A DNA stretch of 64,000 bases, taken from Tsukamurella pulmonis (lineage in GTDB: Bacteria; Actinomycetota; Actinomycetes; Mycobacteriales; Mycobacteriaceae). Under the pieces are notes generated by a model. The model did not search any database, was not told the origin of the DNA, and worked only from the letters and a program-made list of their open reading frames with translations. Numbering within the stretch: position 1 is the stretch's first letter; each line of letters starts with the position of its first letter. Below are positions 34,461 through 44,301 of the stretch, piece after piece. The position numbers and the translations under genes were made by a program. The DNA is taken from the NCBI RefSeq assembly GCF_900103175.1, contig NZ_FNLF01000002.1:1674001-1738000 (forward strand). Reading direction: 5' to 3'.

Positions 34461-34468
34461 GCTAAGTT
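34458..34468 (+). promoter_or_regulatory. Candidate -10 region for the small membrane protein/DUF5130 pair
   Basis: Two overlapping TANNNT hexamers, TAGGCT (34458-34463) and TAAGTT (34463-34468), lie at the end of the HNH gene, about 60 bases before the next start. GGAAAGGGG at 34511-34519 is a good ribosome site. Either hexamer could serve as the -10. Confidence 0.3.
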
Positions 34469-34525
34469 GTTTCTGACCGAACAGCGCGCCATCGGGCGTT
34501 CGCACAGACAGGAAAGGGGCCCACA

Positions 34526-34792
34526 GTGAGCTTGCTCAACATCGTCGGCGGGATCACGGTGATCGCGACGATCGTCGTCGTCGTCCTGTGTGTCATCTCG
34601 ATGGCCACCGGCCGCAACGAGAAGTACCAGCAGCCGGGCGAGTACAAGCTCGGCGAGCCGTGGACCCGCGAGCCCATGCTGTTCAGCGCGGTCGACGAGG
34701 CCCCGGTGGGCCCGCACGGCGCGCATCACGGCGACGATCACGCCGCCGACAACGAGAACCTGATCGGGGGTGCCGCTCGTGGCAAGTGGTGA
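34526..34792 (+). CDS. Small single-pass membrane protein, possible cytochrome oxidase subunit CtaJ-like
   Basis: 88 residues: a short N-terminus, one transmembrane helix (about 6-27, IVGGITVIATIVVVVLCVIS), then a hydrophilic tail with YKLGEPWTREPMLFSAVDEA and a His/Asp-rich stretch (HGAHHGDDHAAD). A small one-helix protein between the HNH nuclease and the DUF5130/pepN genes is conserved in mycobacteria. One such protein was found in structures of the mycobacterial bc1-aa3 supercomplex and named CtaJ. I recall this from memory and cannot confirm it here. The GTG start is supported by GGAAAGGGG. The next gene's start lies inside its 3' end. Confidence 0.65.
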   Translation: MSLLNIVGGITVIATIVVVVLCVISMATGRNEKYQQPGEYKLGEPWTREPMLFSAVDEAPVGPHGAHHGDDHAADNENLIGGAARGKW

Positions 34793-35261
34793 TCACACGC
34801 AGACCGTCGCCGTTCCGCAGGGCGATCTGCCCATCGGGACCGCCATCACGTCGAGTGGCCGGATCTCGGCCGCGCGCCAGGCCAGCGACAGCCCGTCGAA
34901 CCCGCCGTTCTCCCGCGAGGAACTGATCGGCCTCGACGAGGCGCTGATCCGCGCGACCCGCGATGCGAACGCCCGCTTCTCCGTCTACATCGGTGACCTG
35001 GGTGACGACGTGCACGCCGGTGCCGAGGCGGTCCTGCGCCAGGCCCCCGAGCCCGAGTACGCGGCCCTGATCGCCGTCTCGCCGAACACGCGCGACATCG
35101 TCGTGCTCACCGGCAGCGGTATCGCGGACCGCCTCGGCGACAAGGTCGCCCAGCTCGGCGTCACCGCCGCGATCCCGCCCTTCCAGGCCGGCGATCTGAT
35201 CGACGGCCTCATCGCCGCCCTGCGGGTCATGGCCTCGGCCGTGAAGCCGCCCACGGCGTAG
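34779..35261 (+). CDS. DUF5130 (TPM-like) family protein
   Basis: 160 residues resembling DUF5130, a mycobacterial relative of TPM-phosphatase domains (Rv2468c by position). Visible blocks are GLDEALIRATRDANARFSVY, IGDLGDDVHAGAEAVLRQAP and VVLTGSGIADRLGDKVAQLG. No signal peptide or membrane helix is seen. GTG 34779 was chosen because GGGGG lies eight bases upstream; GTG 34770 would add three residues. It overlaps the preceding gene by 14 bases, so the two are co-expressed and may act together at the membrane. A clear terminator follows. Function unknown. Confidence 0.8.
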   Translation: MASGDHTQTVAVPQGDLPIGTAITSSGRISAARQASDSPSNPPFSREELIGLDEALIRATRDANARFSVYIGDLGDDVHAGAEAVLRQAPEPEYAALIAVSPNTRDIVVLTGSGIADRLGDKVAQLGVTAAIPPFQAGDLIDGLIAALRVMASAVKPPTA

Positions 35262-35279
35262 CCCGTTCCGCACGCGGAG

Positions 35280-35306
35280 GGCCCACCGGATCCGTTCCGG
35301 TGGGCC
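35280..35306. terminator. Bidirectional hairpin terminator
   Basis: GGCCCACCGGA pairs exactly with TCCGGTGGGCC across a five-base loop, followed by TTT on the plus strand. It lies between the convergent DUF5130 and permease genes and could stop transcription from either side. Confidence 0.75.
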
Positions 35307-35334
35307 TTTCGCGTGTCCGGGACCGATCGGGGCG

Positions 35335-36849
35335 CTACCGCTCGGCGCCGGCGAGGTCCCGCGCCTCGGCGTACAACTGCGTCGCCTCGTCCGGGGTGTC
35401 GACCTGCGGCGGTGAGCCGGCGAGCGGCTGCGTGGCGGTCTCGCGCATGGTGACCACGGCGATCAGGCCCACGATGCCGCTGATGATCAGGTAGAAGCCC
35501 GGCATCAGCGCGTTCCCGGTCGCGCTGACCAGGGCCGAGGTCACGAGCGGGGTGGTGCCGCCGAAGGCCGACACCGCGACGTTGAAGCCGATGCCCAGCG
35601 CGCCGTAACGCACGGCCGTCGGGAACAGCGCGGGCAGCGTCGAGGCGGTGGGCGCGGCGAAGCAGGCGAGCAGTACGCCGAAGACGACGCAGCCCACGAT
35701 CGGCGCCCAGAGCGACGCCCGGCCGAACAGCCAGAAGCACGGCACGGCGACGACGATCTGCGCGATCGCAGCGCCGGCGAAGACCGCGCGCCGCCCGACG
35801 ATGTCGCTCAGGTGGCCGACGAAGACGATGAGCGAGACCACCACGAGCATCGAGAGCAGTACCAGCATGTCGGCGCTGAGCTGGCTGCGGTGCACGACGT
35901 CCGTGAAGTACGTGGGCAGATAGGCAGTGATCATGTAGTTGGTGACGTTGTAGAGGATCACCAGGCCGATGCACACCAGCAGCGGGCGCCAGAACTTCGT
36001 CACGATGGTCGCGATCTCGCGCCCGCCCGACTCGGCGGCGCGCACGGCGCTGTCGTGCTCGTCGAGCTTCTTGCGGAATGCGGGCGTGTCCTCGAGCTTG
36101 AGTCGCAGGTAGAGCCCGATCAGGCCCATCGGGCCCGCGATGAAGAAGGGGATGCGCCAGCCCCAGGCGAGCATGTCCTCCTGCGAGAGCGTCGCGTTGA
36201 GGACGGTGACCATCGCCGAGCCCAGCGAGTAGCCGATGAAGGTGCCGAAGTCGAGCCAGCTGCCGAGGAAGCCGCGGCGGCGGTCGGGGGAGTACTCCGC
36301 GATGAAGGTGGTGGCGCCGCCGTACTCGCCGCCGGTCGAGAATCCCTGGATCATGCGCGCCACCAGGAGCAGGACGGGCGCCCAGACGCCGATCGCGGCG
36401 TAGGAGGGGATCAGGCCGACGGCGAGCGTGCCGATCGACATGAGGATCATCGTGGCGGCGAGTACCTTCTGTCGGCCGATCCGGTCGCCGAGGGGGCCGA
36501 AGAAGATCCCGCCGAGGGGGCGCACGACGAAGGCGGCGGCGAAGGTCGCGAAGGTGGCGAGCAACTGCGCGGTGTGCGAGGCCTCGGGGTAGAAGACTTT
36601 GCCCAGCGTCCCGGCCAGATAGCCGTAGACGCCGAAGTCGAACCACTCCATCATGTTGCCGAGCGCGGCCGCGGTGATCGCGCGCTTGAGCATGGGCTGG
36701 TCGATGACGGTGATCGATTCCTCGGTGAGCGGAGGCTTGCGCCGGAAGAGGCGGGCCAGAACCCGCCGGCGGGACCACCGGACGTTCTCGGCGCCCCAGT
36801 GCGGAACCTGGATCTCCCCTGATTCGGTGCGATTCCTGTCGTCCGTCAT
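35335..36849 (-). CDS. MFS transporter, metabolite:H+ symporter (ProP/MHS) type
   Basis: 504-residue permease with about 12 hydrophobic helices. The first-helix block AAALGNMMEWFDFGVYGYLA, the loop GPLGDRIGRQKVLA, the later VARMIQGFSTGGEYGGA and the PDRRRGFLGSW segment are diagnostic of the MHS family (ProP, ShiA, KgtP). It therefore moves an osmolyte, dicarboxylate or aromatic acid with protons. The exact substrate cannot be read. An Arg-rich 45-residue N-terminal tail precedes helix 1. ATG 36849 is preferred because a TATTAT hexamer sits six bases upstream, consistent with a leaderless transcript. The gene is not part of the M. tuberculosis arrangement here. Confidence 0.9.
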   Translation of the reverse strand: MTDDRNRTESGEIQVPHWGAENVRWSRRRVLARLFRRKPPLTEESITVIDQPMLKRAITAAALGNMMEWFDFGVYGYLAGTLGKVFYPEASHTAQLLATFATFAAAFVVRPLGGIFFGPLGDRIGRQKVLAATMILMSIGTLAVGLIPSYAAIGVWAPVLLLVARMIQGFSTGGEYGGATTFIAEYSPDRRRGFLGSWLDFGTFIGYSLGSAMVTVLNATLSQEDMLAWGWRIPFFIAGPMGLIGLYLRLKLEDTPAFRKKLDEHDSAVRAAESGGREIATIVTKFWRPLLVCIGLVILYNVTNYMITAYLPTYFTDVVHRSQLSADMLVLLSMLVVVSLIVFVGHLSDIVGRRAVFAGAAIAQIVVAVPCFWLFGRASLWAPIVGCVVFGVLLACFAAPTASTLPALFPTAVRYGALGIGFNVAVSAFGGTTPLVTSALVSATGNALMPGFYLIISGIVGLIAVVTMRETATQPLAGSPPQVDTPDEATQLYAEARDLAGAER

Positions 36850-36855
36850 CACGCC

Positions 36856-36861
36856 ATAATA
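36856..36861 (-). promoter_or_regulatory. -10 TATTAT for leaderless MHS permease transcript
   Basis: The minus strand reads TATTAT, six bases before the ATG at 36849. The surrounding 35 bases are unusually A/T-rich for this genome. Just upstream, TTAGGTAA resembles the left half of an IdeR iron box, but the right half does not match, so iron control is not claimed. Confidence 0.45.
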
Positions 36862-36916
36862 GCAAGATTACCTAAGTATTAGCGGGTGCTGACGGGCCCT
36901 TGGCGATGGGCGGTGC

Positions 36917-37243
36917 TCACTCGCCCGGGAAGTCGCCGTCCACGTAGAACCAGCGTCCGTCCTCGCGGACGAAACGGGAGCGCTCGTGCAGCACGCCGTG
37001 CGCACCGTCGGCGACGTAGCTCGCCCGGAACTCCACGATCCCGGCGTCATCGGACGGGCCGCCGTCGACGGCGTCCACGATCTGCAGCCCGCGCCATCGC
37101 ACGTCGTCGTCGAGCTGGAGATCCTCCGGACGGGTGCTGGGGTGCCAGGACTCGAGCAGCCAGGTCGTATCGCCGTCGCGGAACGCGGCGAACCGGGAAC
37201 GCATCAGGGCCTCGGCGGTCTCGGGGGTGTGGTGTGCGTCCAT
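36917..37243 (-). CDS. YchJ-like (UPF0225) NTF2-fold protein
   Basis: 108 residues with the core of the YchJ/UPF0225 family: AEALMRSRFAAFRDGDTTWL, LESWHPSTRPEDLQLDDDVRWRG and HERSRFVREDGRWFYVDGD. Members have an NTF2-like fold. The enterobacterial form also carries zinc-binding SEC-C motifs, which are missing here because the protein has no cysteines. Function unknown. ATG 37243 gives a normal N-terminus (MDAHHTPETAEALMRSRF); a start seven codons upstream is possible. No clear ribosome site is visible. Confidence 0.78.
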   Translation of the reverse strand: MDAHHTPETAEALMRSRFAAFRDGDTTWLLESWHPSTRPEDLQLDDDVRWRGLQIVDAVDGGPSDDAGIVEFRASYVADGAHGVLHERSRFVREDGRWFYVDGDFPGE

Positions 37244-37312
37244 GTGTGCAGCGTACGGCGACAACCATCACGTTGTGCGCGCCGTCCGATCGTGTTCTGA
37301 TCGAATCAAAGT

Positions 37313-37326
37313 ATTGAAATTTCAAT
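37313..37326. promoter_or_regulatory. 14-base perfect palindrome upstream of secreted SnoaL-like gene
   Basis: ATTGAAATTTCAAT is an exact palindrome and very A/T-rich for this genome. It lies 12 bases before the ATG of the secreted protein and downstream of further A/T-rich sequence (ATCAAAGT). The position suggests an operator for a repressor that acts on this gene. Confidence 0.5.
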
Positions 37327-37338
37327 GATTGGACGCCT

Positions 37339-37800
37339 ATGAAGCTCGCTCGGACGATCCGCAACGCCGTCGCGGGTGTACTCACCGTCGGTGCCCTGGT
37401 GATGAGCGCCGCCGCGCAGGCGAGTGCCGCACCGTCGACCCCGCGCGACGTGGTGACGGCCTTCTACACCGAGGGCTTCGTGCAGCGCGACATCGCGGGT
37501 GCCGCGCAGCGGTACATCGGCGACCACTACATCCAGCACAACCCCGAGGTCGCCGACGGCCGCGACGCCTTCGTCGCAGCGCTCGGGCCCGTCGTCAAGG
37601 ACCCGAAGTACAGCACGTCCATCATCCGCGTCGTCGCGGACGGCGACTTCGTCGTGGTCTACGCGAAGTCCGTCTACGACGGCAAGGCGCAGGCCGTGGC
37701 GGACATCTTCAGGGTGTCCAACGGCAAGATCGTCGAGCACTGGGACGTGATCCAGGACGATCCCGGCAAGACGGTGAGCGGGCACCCGTTCATCGGCTGA
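37339..37800 (+). CDS. Secreted SnoaL-like (NTF2-fold) protein
   Basis: 153 residues. A Sec signal peptide is clear: basic start MKLARTIRN, hydrophobic AVAGVLTVGALVMSAA and a cleavage site near AQASA-AP. The mature part is a SnoaL-like domain: DVVTAFYTEGFVQRDIAGAA, YIGDHYIQHNPEVADG, VYAKSVYDG and IFRVSNGKIVEHWDVIQD. Homologues are often annotated as ester cyclases or as proteins with no assigned function. The histidine and aspartate residues in YIQHNPEV and VEHWDVI line the usual pocket. GGACG lies before the ATG. A perfect palindrome 12 bases upstream suggests regulated expression. Confidence 0.85.
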   Translation: MKLARTIRNAVAGVLTVGALVMSAAAQASAAPSTPRDVVTAFYTEGFVQRDIAGAAQRYIGDHYIQHNPEVADGRDAFVAALGPVVKDPKYSTSIIRVVADGDFVVVYAKSVYDGKAQAVADIFRVSNGKIVEHWDVIQDDPGKTVSGHPFIG

Positions 37801-37807
37801 GCCGCTC

Positions 37808-37851
37808 ACGACGGCGGCCCCGGGATCGAACGATCCCGGGGCCGCCGTCGT
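37808..37851. terminator. Strong bidirectional terminator hairpin
   Basis: A 21-base arm (ACGACGGCGGCCCCGGGATCG, 37808-37828) and its exact reverse complement (37831-37851) flank two bases. It lies between the convergent SnoaL-like gene and pepN and probably ends transcription from both sides. Confidence 0.8.
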
Positions 37852-37858
37852 CTCCGTG

Positions 37859-40426
<2,568 letters not shown>

Positions 40427-40598
40427 GGGGACGCTCCTTCGTGACTCGGCGGACGGGGCCGGGTGGATCCCGGCTCGACGGCTCCCACAATGCCACCCGC
40501 CGACGCCGCGTGCCCGGGCGGGAAGCAGAACGTCGTGCGCGGCGTTGGAGGAAGGTGCACGATCGAGACAAGTGACCGTCCCACGAGCAGGAGCCGCA

Positions 40599-41228
40599 GT
40601 GACCGAGACCTCCCCGTCCACCGCCAAGGATCGCGTCGATTTCTGGTTCGACCCGCTGTGCCCGTGGTGTTGGATCACCTCGCGCTGGATCCTCGAGGTC
40701 GAGCAGGTGCGTGACATCGACGTCCAGTTCCACGTGATGAGCCTCGCCGTCCTCAACGAGGGGCGCGAGAACCTCCCCGAGGTCTACCAGGAGCTGATGA
40801 AGACCGCGTGGGGCCCGGTGCGCGTGCTCATCGCCGCCGCGCAGCGCCACGGCGACGGCGTCCTGCCTGCGCTCTACACCGCCATGGGTACCCGGATCCA
40901 CAACCGGCAGAACAAGGACCTGGCGGTGGTGATCGCCGAGTCGCTCGCCGAGACCGGGCTGGAGTCCGACCTCGCCGCCGCTGCGAACAGCACCGACTTC
41001 GACGAGGCGCTGCGCGCCAGCCACCACGCGGGCATGGACAAGGTGGGCGACGACGTCGGAACACCCACCATCCACGTCAACGGCACGGCGTTCTTCGGGC
41101 CCGTGCTCTCGCGCATCCCCCGCGGCGAGGACGCCGGGCGGGTCTGGGACGGCACCGTGCTGCTCGCGAGCTACCCGCACTTCTTCGAGCTCAAGCGCAC
41201 CCGCCACGAGGAGCCCGAGTTCGACTGA
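40599..41228 (+). CDS. DsbA-family thioredoxin-fold protein with CPWC (Rv2466c-like)
   Basis: 209 residues with a thioredoxin fold interrupted by a helical insertion, as in DsbA/FrnE. The redox motif C21PWC24 sits in [18 protein letters not shown], and the cis-proline loop reads GTPTIHVNG. No signal peptide is present, so it works in the cytoplasm. The M. tuberculosis counterpart Rv2466c is described as a mycothiol-dependent reductase that also reduces nitro compounds, and a comparable role is likely here. The GTG start follows AGGAG. Position beside pepN and before rpiB/nei agrees with the M. tuberculosis order. Confidence 0.92.
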   Translation: MTETSPSTAKDRVDFWFDPLCPWCWITSRWILEVEQVRDIDVQFHVMSLAVLNEGRENLPEVYQELMKTAWGPVRVLIAAAQRHGDGVLPALYTAMGTRIHNRQNKDLAVVIAESLAETGLESDLAAAANSTDFDEALRASHHAGMDKVGDDVGTPTIHVNGTAFFGPVLSRIPRGEDAGRVWDGTVLLASYPHFFELKRTRHEEPEFD

Positions 41229-41238
41229 GCCGCAGATG

Positions 41239-41281
41239 ACGAACCCCGCCGTACCTCGATGAGGTGCGGCGGGGTTCGTCG
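41239..41281. terminator. Bidirectional terminator hairpin between convergent genes
   Basis: GACGAACCCCGCCGTACCTC pairs with the complementary run ending GGCGGGGTTCGTC across a three-base loop, with a single G-U pair. It lies between the CPWC protein gene and the M48 protease gene. Confidence 0.75.
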
Positions 41282-41297
41282 TCGGGGCCGTCGGGGC

Positions 41298-42857
41298 TCA
41301 GGAGCCGAACGGACCGTTCTGCGTGCGGCCCGGCTGGTCGTCGGAGCCCGAGGTGTCCTGCGTCCCGGACTCGCCCTGCTCGAGGCGGTGACGCTGCGCG
41401 AAGTAGCCGCCCTCCGGGTACGGCGGATTCGGCTGCGCGGGCGCCTGTCCCTGCTGGTCCGTGGGGCCCTGCGCCGGCCCGAACGGCCCCGTCGGGACCT
41501 GGTGCACCGGGCCCGGGCCCATCGGAACGGAGGAGGCCTGCCCGGGAGCGGGCGCCAGGACCTCCTGCTGGGTGTACGTGGGGACGGGGCCCGCCGGGAT
41601 CACGGCGCCCCCGCCCGTGCCGCGCACCGGGCCGGTGGGCGCGAACCACAGCGAGCCGGCCTTGGTGCGGTTGCGCATCGCGGCCGCGCGCCAGGTGAGC
41701 ACCGGGTGCGACGAGGTGAGGTTCACCAGCCAGGTGAAGAAGCCCTTGTCGGTGGACGCGCGATCGGCCAGCTGGTCGAAGTCGACCTCCTTGCCGAGGT
41801 ACTTGCCGGCGCCGAGCAGGCCCATGCCGCCCGGGGTGCCCGACGGCTGGTTGAAGTAGCCGTAGTTGTCGGCGGTGTACTCCTGCGACCGCGAGAGCGC
41901 GCTGCCGATGACCGGGAGGTAGCTCATCGCGAACGAGCCGACCTGTCGCCAGTAGGAGACGTGACCGGCCGCGATGTGCCCGACCTCGTGGCCGATGATG
42001 TACGCCAGCGCCTCAGGATCGCGGGCCTCGCCGCCGACCTCGAACAGGTCGCTGTAGACCACCACGAAGCGGCGGAAGCCGTGACCGGAGGCGAACGCGT
42101 TGATCTGGCCGTTGCCGATCACCACGAAGGCGTCGGGGACCTCACGCATGCCGTAGCGGGCGGCCGCCTCGCGCACCATCCGATAGCCCTCGGGGAACTG
42201 CGTGGGCGTCATCTGCACGCCCTGGACGCGGGGCGATGCCCACGTCAGGCCTCGGCCGAACCAGAGGATGATCGGCACCAGCAGCGCGAGCAGCATGTAC
42301 TCGTTGACCACGCCGACGGCCGCCAGGAGCAGGGCACCGCCGTAGAGCAGCACGGTCACCAGGATCACGATCACCAGCAGGGGGATCTCCCAGGGGTGAC
42401 GGCGCGGCGGCCCGGCGTAGGCCGGGGACTGCGGCACCGACCCGACGGGGCCGCCCGGACCGCCCGGGAAGTGCCCGCCCGGGAAGTGGCCACCGGGGAA
42501 GTGCCCACCGGCGAACGGACCGGGACCGTGCGGGCCGCCGCCCTGCCCGGCCGAGCCGCCCAGGCCCGCGGTCACCGACGGGGCGTGCGAGCCCAGCTCG
42601 GGCAGTGCGTGGTGCCCTCCCGAGTGGTGCTGCTCGGTGGGGAAGTCCATCGCCGGGATGGCCGAAGTGGCGGCCTCGGATGACGCCGGGGCCGGGTCGG
42701 CGGCGGTGTCCTCGGGCTGCACGACGGGGAAGAAACCCGTGCTCGGCATCGTCGTTTCGTCGGGCTCCGTGCTGAAGGCCCCGCTGCGGGCGGACTCGGT
42801 GGGGGAGGAGTCGCCCTGCGGCTCCTGGCCCGGTGTCTGCTCGGTGCTGTCATCCAT
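41298..42857 (-). CDS. M48-family membrane zinc metalloprotease with proline-rich tails
   Basis: 519 residues. A 150-residue cytoplasmic N-terminal region rich in Pro, Gly and acidic residues contains three GGHFP repeats. It is followed by two transmembrane helices (about 156-200), then an M48/HtpX-like catalytic domain with H290EVGH294 and the downstream EYTAD glutamate. A Pro/Gln/Gly-rich tail of about 120 residues ends the protein. The family degrades misfolded membrane proteins. The long low-complexity tails on both sides are unusual and may bind other envelope proteins. ATG 42857 is seven bases from a TACATT hexamer, suggesting a leaderless mRNA. The gene is divergent from rpiB. Confidence 0.9.
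   Translation of the reverse strand: MDDSTEQTPGQEPQGDSSPTESARSGAFSTEPDETTMPSTGFFPVVQPEDTAADPAPASSEAATSAIPAMDFPTEQHHSGGHHALPELGSHAPSVTAGLGGSAGQGGGPHGPGPFAGGHFPGGHFPGGHFPGGPGGPVGSVPQSPAYAGPPRRHPWEIPLLVIVILVTVLLYGGALLLAAVGVVNEYMLLALLVPIILWFGRGLTWASPRVQGVQMTPTQFPEGYRMVREAAARYGMREVPDAFVVIGNGQINAFASGHGFRRFVVVYSDLFEVGGEARDPEALAYIIGHEVGHIAAGHVSYWRQVGSFAMSYLPVIGSALSRSQEYTADNYGYFNQPSGTPGGMGLLGAGKYLGKEVDFDQLADRASTDKGFFTWLVNLTSSHPVLTWRAAAMRNRTKAGSLWFAPTGPVRGTGGGAVIPAGPVPTYTQQEVLAPAPGQASSVPMGPGPVHQVPTGPFGPAQGPTDQQGQAPAQPNPPYPEGGYFAQRHRLEQGESGTQDTSGSDDQPGRTQNGPFGS
42465..42509 (-). repeat. Three 15-base repeats encoding GGHFP in the M48 protease
   Basis: Three near-identical 15-base units encode GGHFP-GGHFP-GGHFP in the N-terminal tail of the protease. 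Differences are confined to wobble positions. Confidence 0.8.
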
Positions 42858-42864
42858 GCCATCG

Positions 42865-42874
42865 AATGTAGGCT
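42865..42874. promoter_or_regulatory. Overlapping divergent -10 elements between M48 protease and rpiB
   Basis: On the minus strand TACATT (42870-42865) ends seven bases before the protease ATG. On the plus strand TAGGCT (42869-42874) would start the rpiB mRNA about 40 bases before its ATG. The two hexamers share two bases, so the polymerases would exclude each other. Pattern-based inference. Confidence 0.4.
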
Positions 42875-42919
42875 GTGCCGCCTTCGGATGCGCGCGCGAC
42901 GCGTGTCAGACTTGTATTC

Positions 42920-43393
42920 ATGCGCGTTTACCTCGGCGGCGACCACGCCGGTTTCGAACTGAAGTCCCAGATCATCGAGCACCTGACGGCCGGCGGCCAC
43001 GAGGTCGTCGACTGCGGCGCCCACACCTACGACGCCCTGGACGACTACCCTGCCTTCTGCATCGACGCCGCAACCCGCGTCGTCGCTGACCCGGGCAGCC
43101 TCGGCATCGTGCTCGGCGGCAGCGGAAACGGCGAGCAGATCGCCGCGAACAAGGTGCCGGGTGCCCGCTGCGCCCTCGCCTGGAGCGTGGAGACCGCCAA
43201 GCTCGCCCGCGAGCACAACAACGCGCAGCTGATCGGCATCGGCGGCCGCATGCACAGCAAGGAGGAGGCGCTCGCGATCGTCGACGCCTTCCTCGCGCAG
43301 CCCTGGTCGGAGGAGCCCCGCCACCAGCGCCGCATCGACATCCTCGCGGAGTACGAGCGCACGGGCGTCGCGCCCGCCGTTCCCGAGGCCTGA
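42920..43393 (+). CDS. rpiB: Ribose-5-phosphate isomerase B
   Basis: 157-residue cytosolic enzyme of the RpiB/LacAB family that interconverts ribose 5-phosphate and ribulose 5-phosphate. MRVYLGGDHAGFELK, VVDCGAHTYDALDDYP, GIVLGGSGNGEQIAANKVPG and IGIGGRMHSKEEA are family hallmarks. The catalytic residue in the GGSGNG loop of the mycobacterial type is a glutamate rather than cysteine, consistent with GNGEQ. Length matches M. tuberculosis RpiB (about 160). ATG 42920 lacks an obvious ribosome site. It is 22 bases before the DNA glycosylase gene, so the two form an operon. Confidence 0.95.
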   Translation: MRVYLGGDHAGFELKSQIIEHLTAGGHEVVDCGAHTYDALDDYPAFCIDAATRVVADPGSLGIVLGGSGNGEQIAANKVPGARCALAWSVETAKLAREHNNAQLIGIGGRMHSKEEALAIVDAFLAQPWSEEPRHQRRIDILAEYERTGVAPAVPEA

Positions 43394-43415
43394 CCGGCCC
43401 GGACCTCCGACCCCC

Positions 43416-44219
43416 ATGCCCGAAGGGCACTCCCTCCATCGGCTCGCTCTCGCCCACGACGCACTGTTCGCGGGCGAGAGCGTCCGTGTCTCCAGCCCCC
43501 AGGGGCGGTTCGCACCGGAGGCGAAGCGCCTCGACGGCCGCGTCTTCGAACGCGCCGACTCCTGGGGCAAACACCTGTGGCATCGCTACTCCGGCGGTGC
43601 GATCGTCCACGTGCACCTGGGCCTGTACGGCGCGTTCACCGAGTTCGGCCTCATCGACGGTGCCGCCCCGCCCCCGGTGGGGCAGGTGCGCATGCGCATC
43701 GTCGGCGCGCGCGGCGGTACCGACCTGCGCGGACCGACCGCGTGCGAGCTGGTCACCGAGGAACAGGTCGACGCGGTCCTCGCCCGTCTCGGCCCCGACC
43801 CGCTGCGGCCCGACTCCGATCCGGAGGACGCGTGGCGGCGCATCGAGCGCTCGCGGCGTCCGATCGGCGCCCTGCTCATGGACCAGAAGGTCATGGCGGG
43901 CGTCGGCAACGTCTACCGCGCCGAGGTGCTCTTCCGGGCCGGGATCGACCCGCACCGCGAGGGTCGCGACATCTCCCGATCCGAATTCGACGGCATCTGG
44001 GCCGATCTCGTCGCCCTCATGCCGATCGGCGTCGAACGCGGGCGCATGCACGTGGTGCGCCCCGAACACGACCACGGCGCACCGTCGTACGCCGAGGGCC
44101 GGCCGCGCACCTACGTCTACCGCAGGACCGGTGAATCCTGCCGCGTGTGCGGCACGCCCGTGCGTACCGCGGTCATGGAGGCGCGGAATCTGTACTGGTG
44201 CCCCACCTGTCAGAGCTGA
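43416..44219 (+). CDS. nei: DNA glycosylase/AP lyase of the Fpg/Nei family (Nei2-like)
   Basis: 267-residue base-excision repair enzyme that removes oxidised bases and cleaves the abasic site. The catalytic N-terminal MPEGHSLHRLALAHD carries Pro2 and Glu3. SWGKHLWHRY holds the conserved lysine of the β-hairpin. GALLMDQKVMAGVGNVYRAE is the helix-two-turn-helix, and the C-terminal zinc finger reads CRVCGTPV, then YWCPTCQS. These features match M. tuberculosis Nei2 (Rv2464c). It follows rpiB by 22 bases. The mature enzyme needs removal of Met1. Confidence 0.93.
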   Translation: MPEGHSLHRLALAHDALFAGESVRVSSPQGRFAPEAKRLDGRVFERADSWGKHLWHRYSGGAIVHVHLGLYGAFTEFGLIDGAAPPPVGQVRMRIVGARGGTDLRGPTACELVTEEQVDAVLARLGPDPLRPDSDPEDAWRRIERSRRPIGALLMDQKVMAGVGNVYRAEVLFRAGIDPHREGRDISRSEFDGIWADLVALMPIGVERGRMHVVRPEHDHGAPSYAEGRPRTYVYRRTGESCRVCGTPVRTAVMEARNLYWCPTCQS

Positions 44220-44301
44220 AGCCGCTGTTAGCTCGGACACATCACCGGTTTCTTAACATGGATTTCAGCTCGTTCTCATGCGCGGGCGCAAGGGTTGTCC
44301 C

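Noticed and set aside
36862-36885. Possible IdeR iron box upstream of the MHS permease
   Set aside because: Only the left half resembles the consensus and the right half does not, so it was mentioned but not called.
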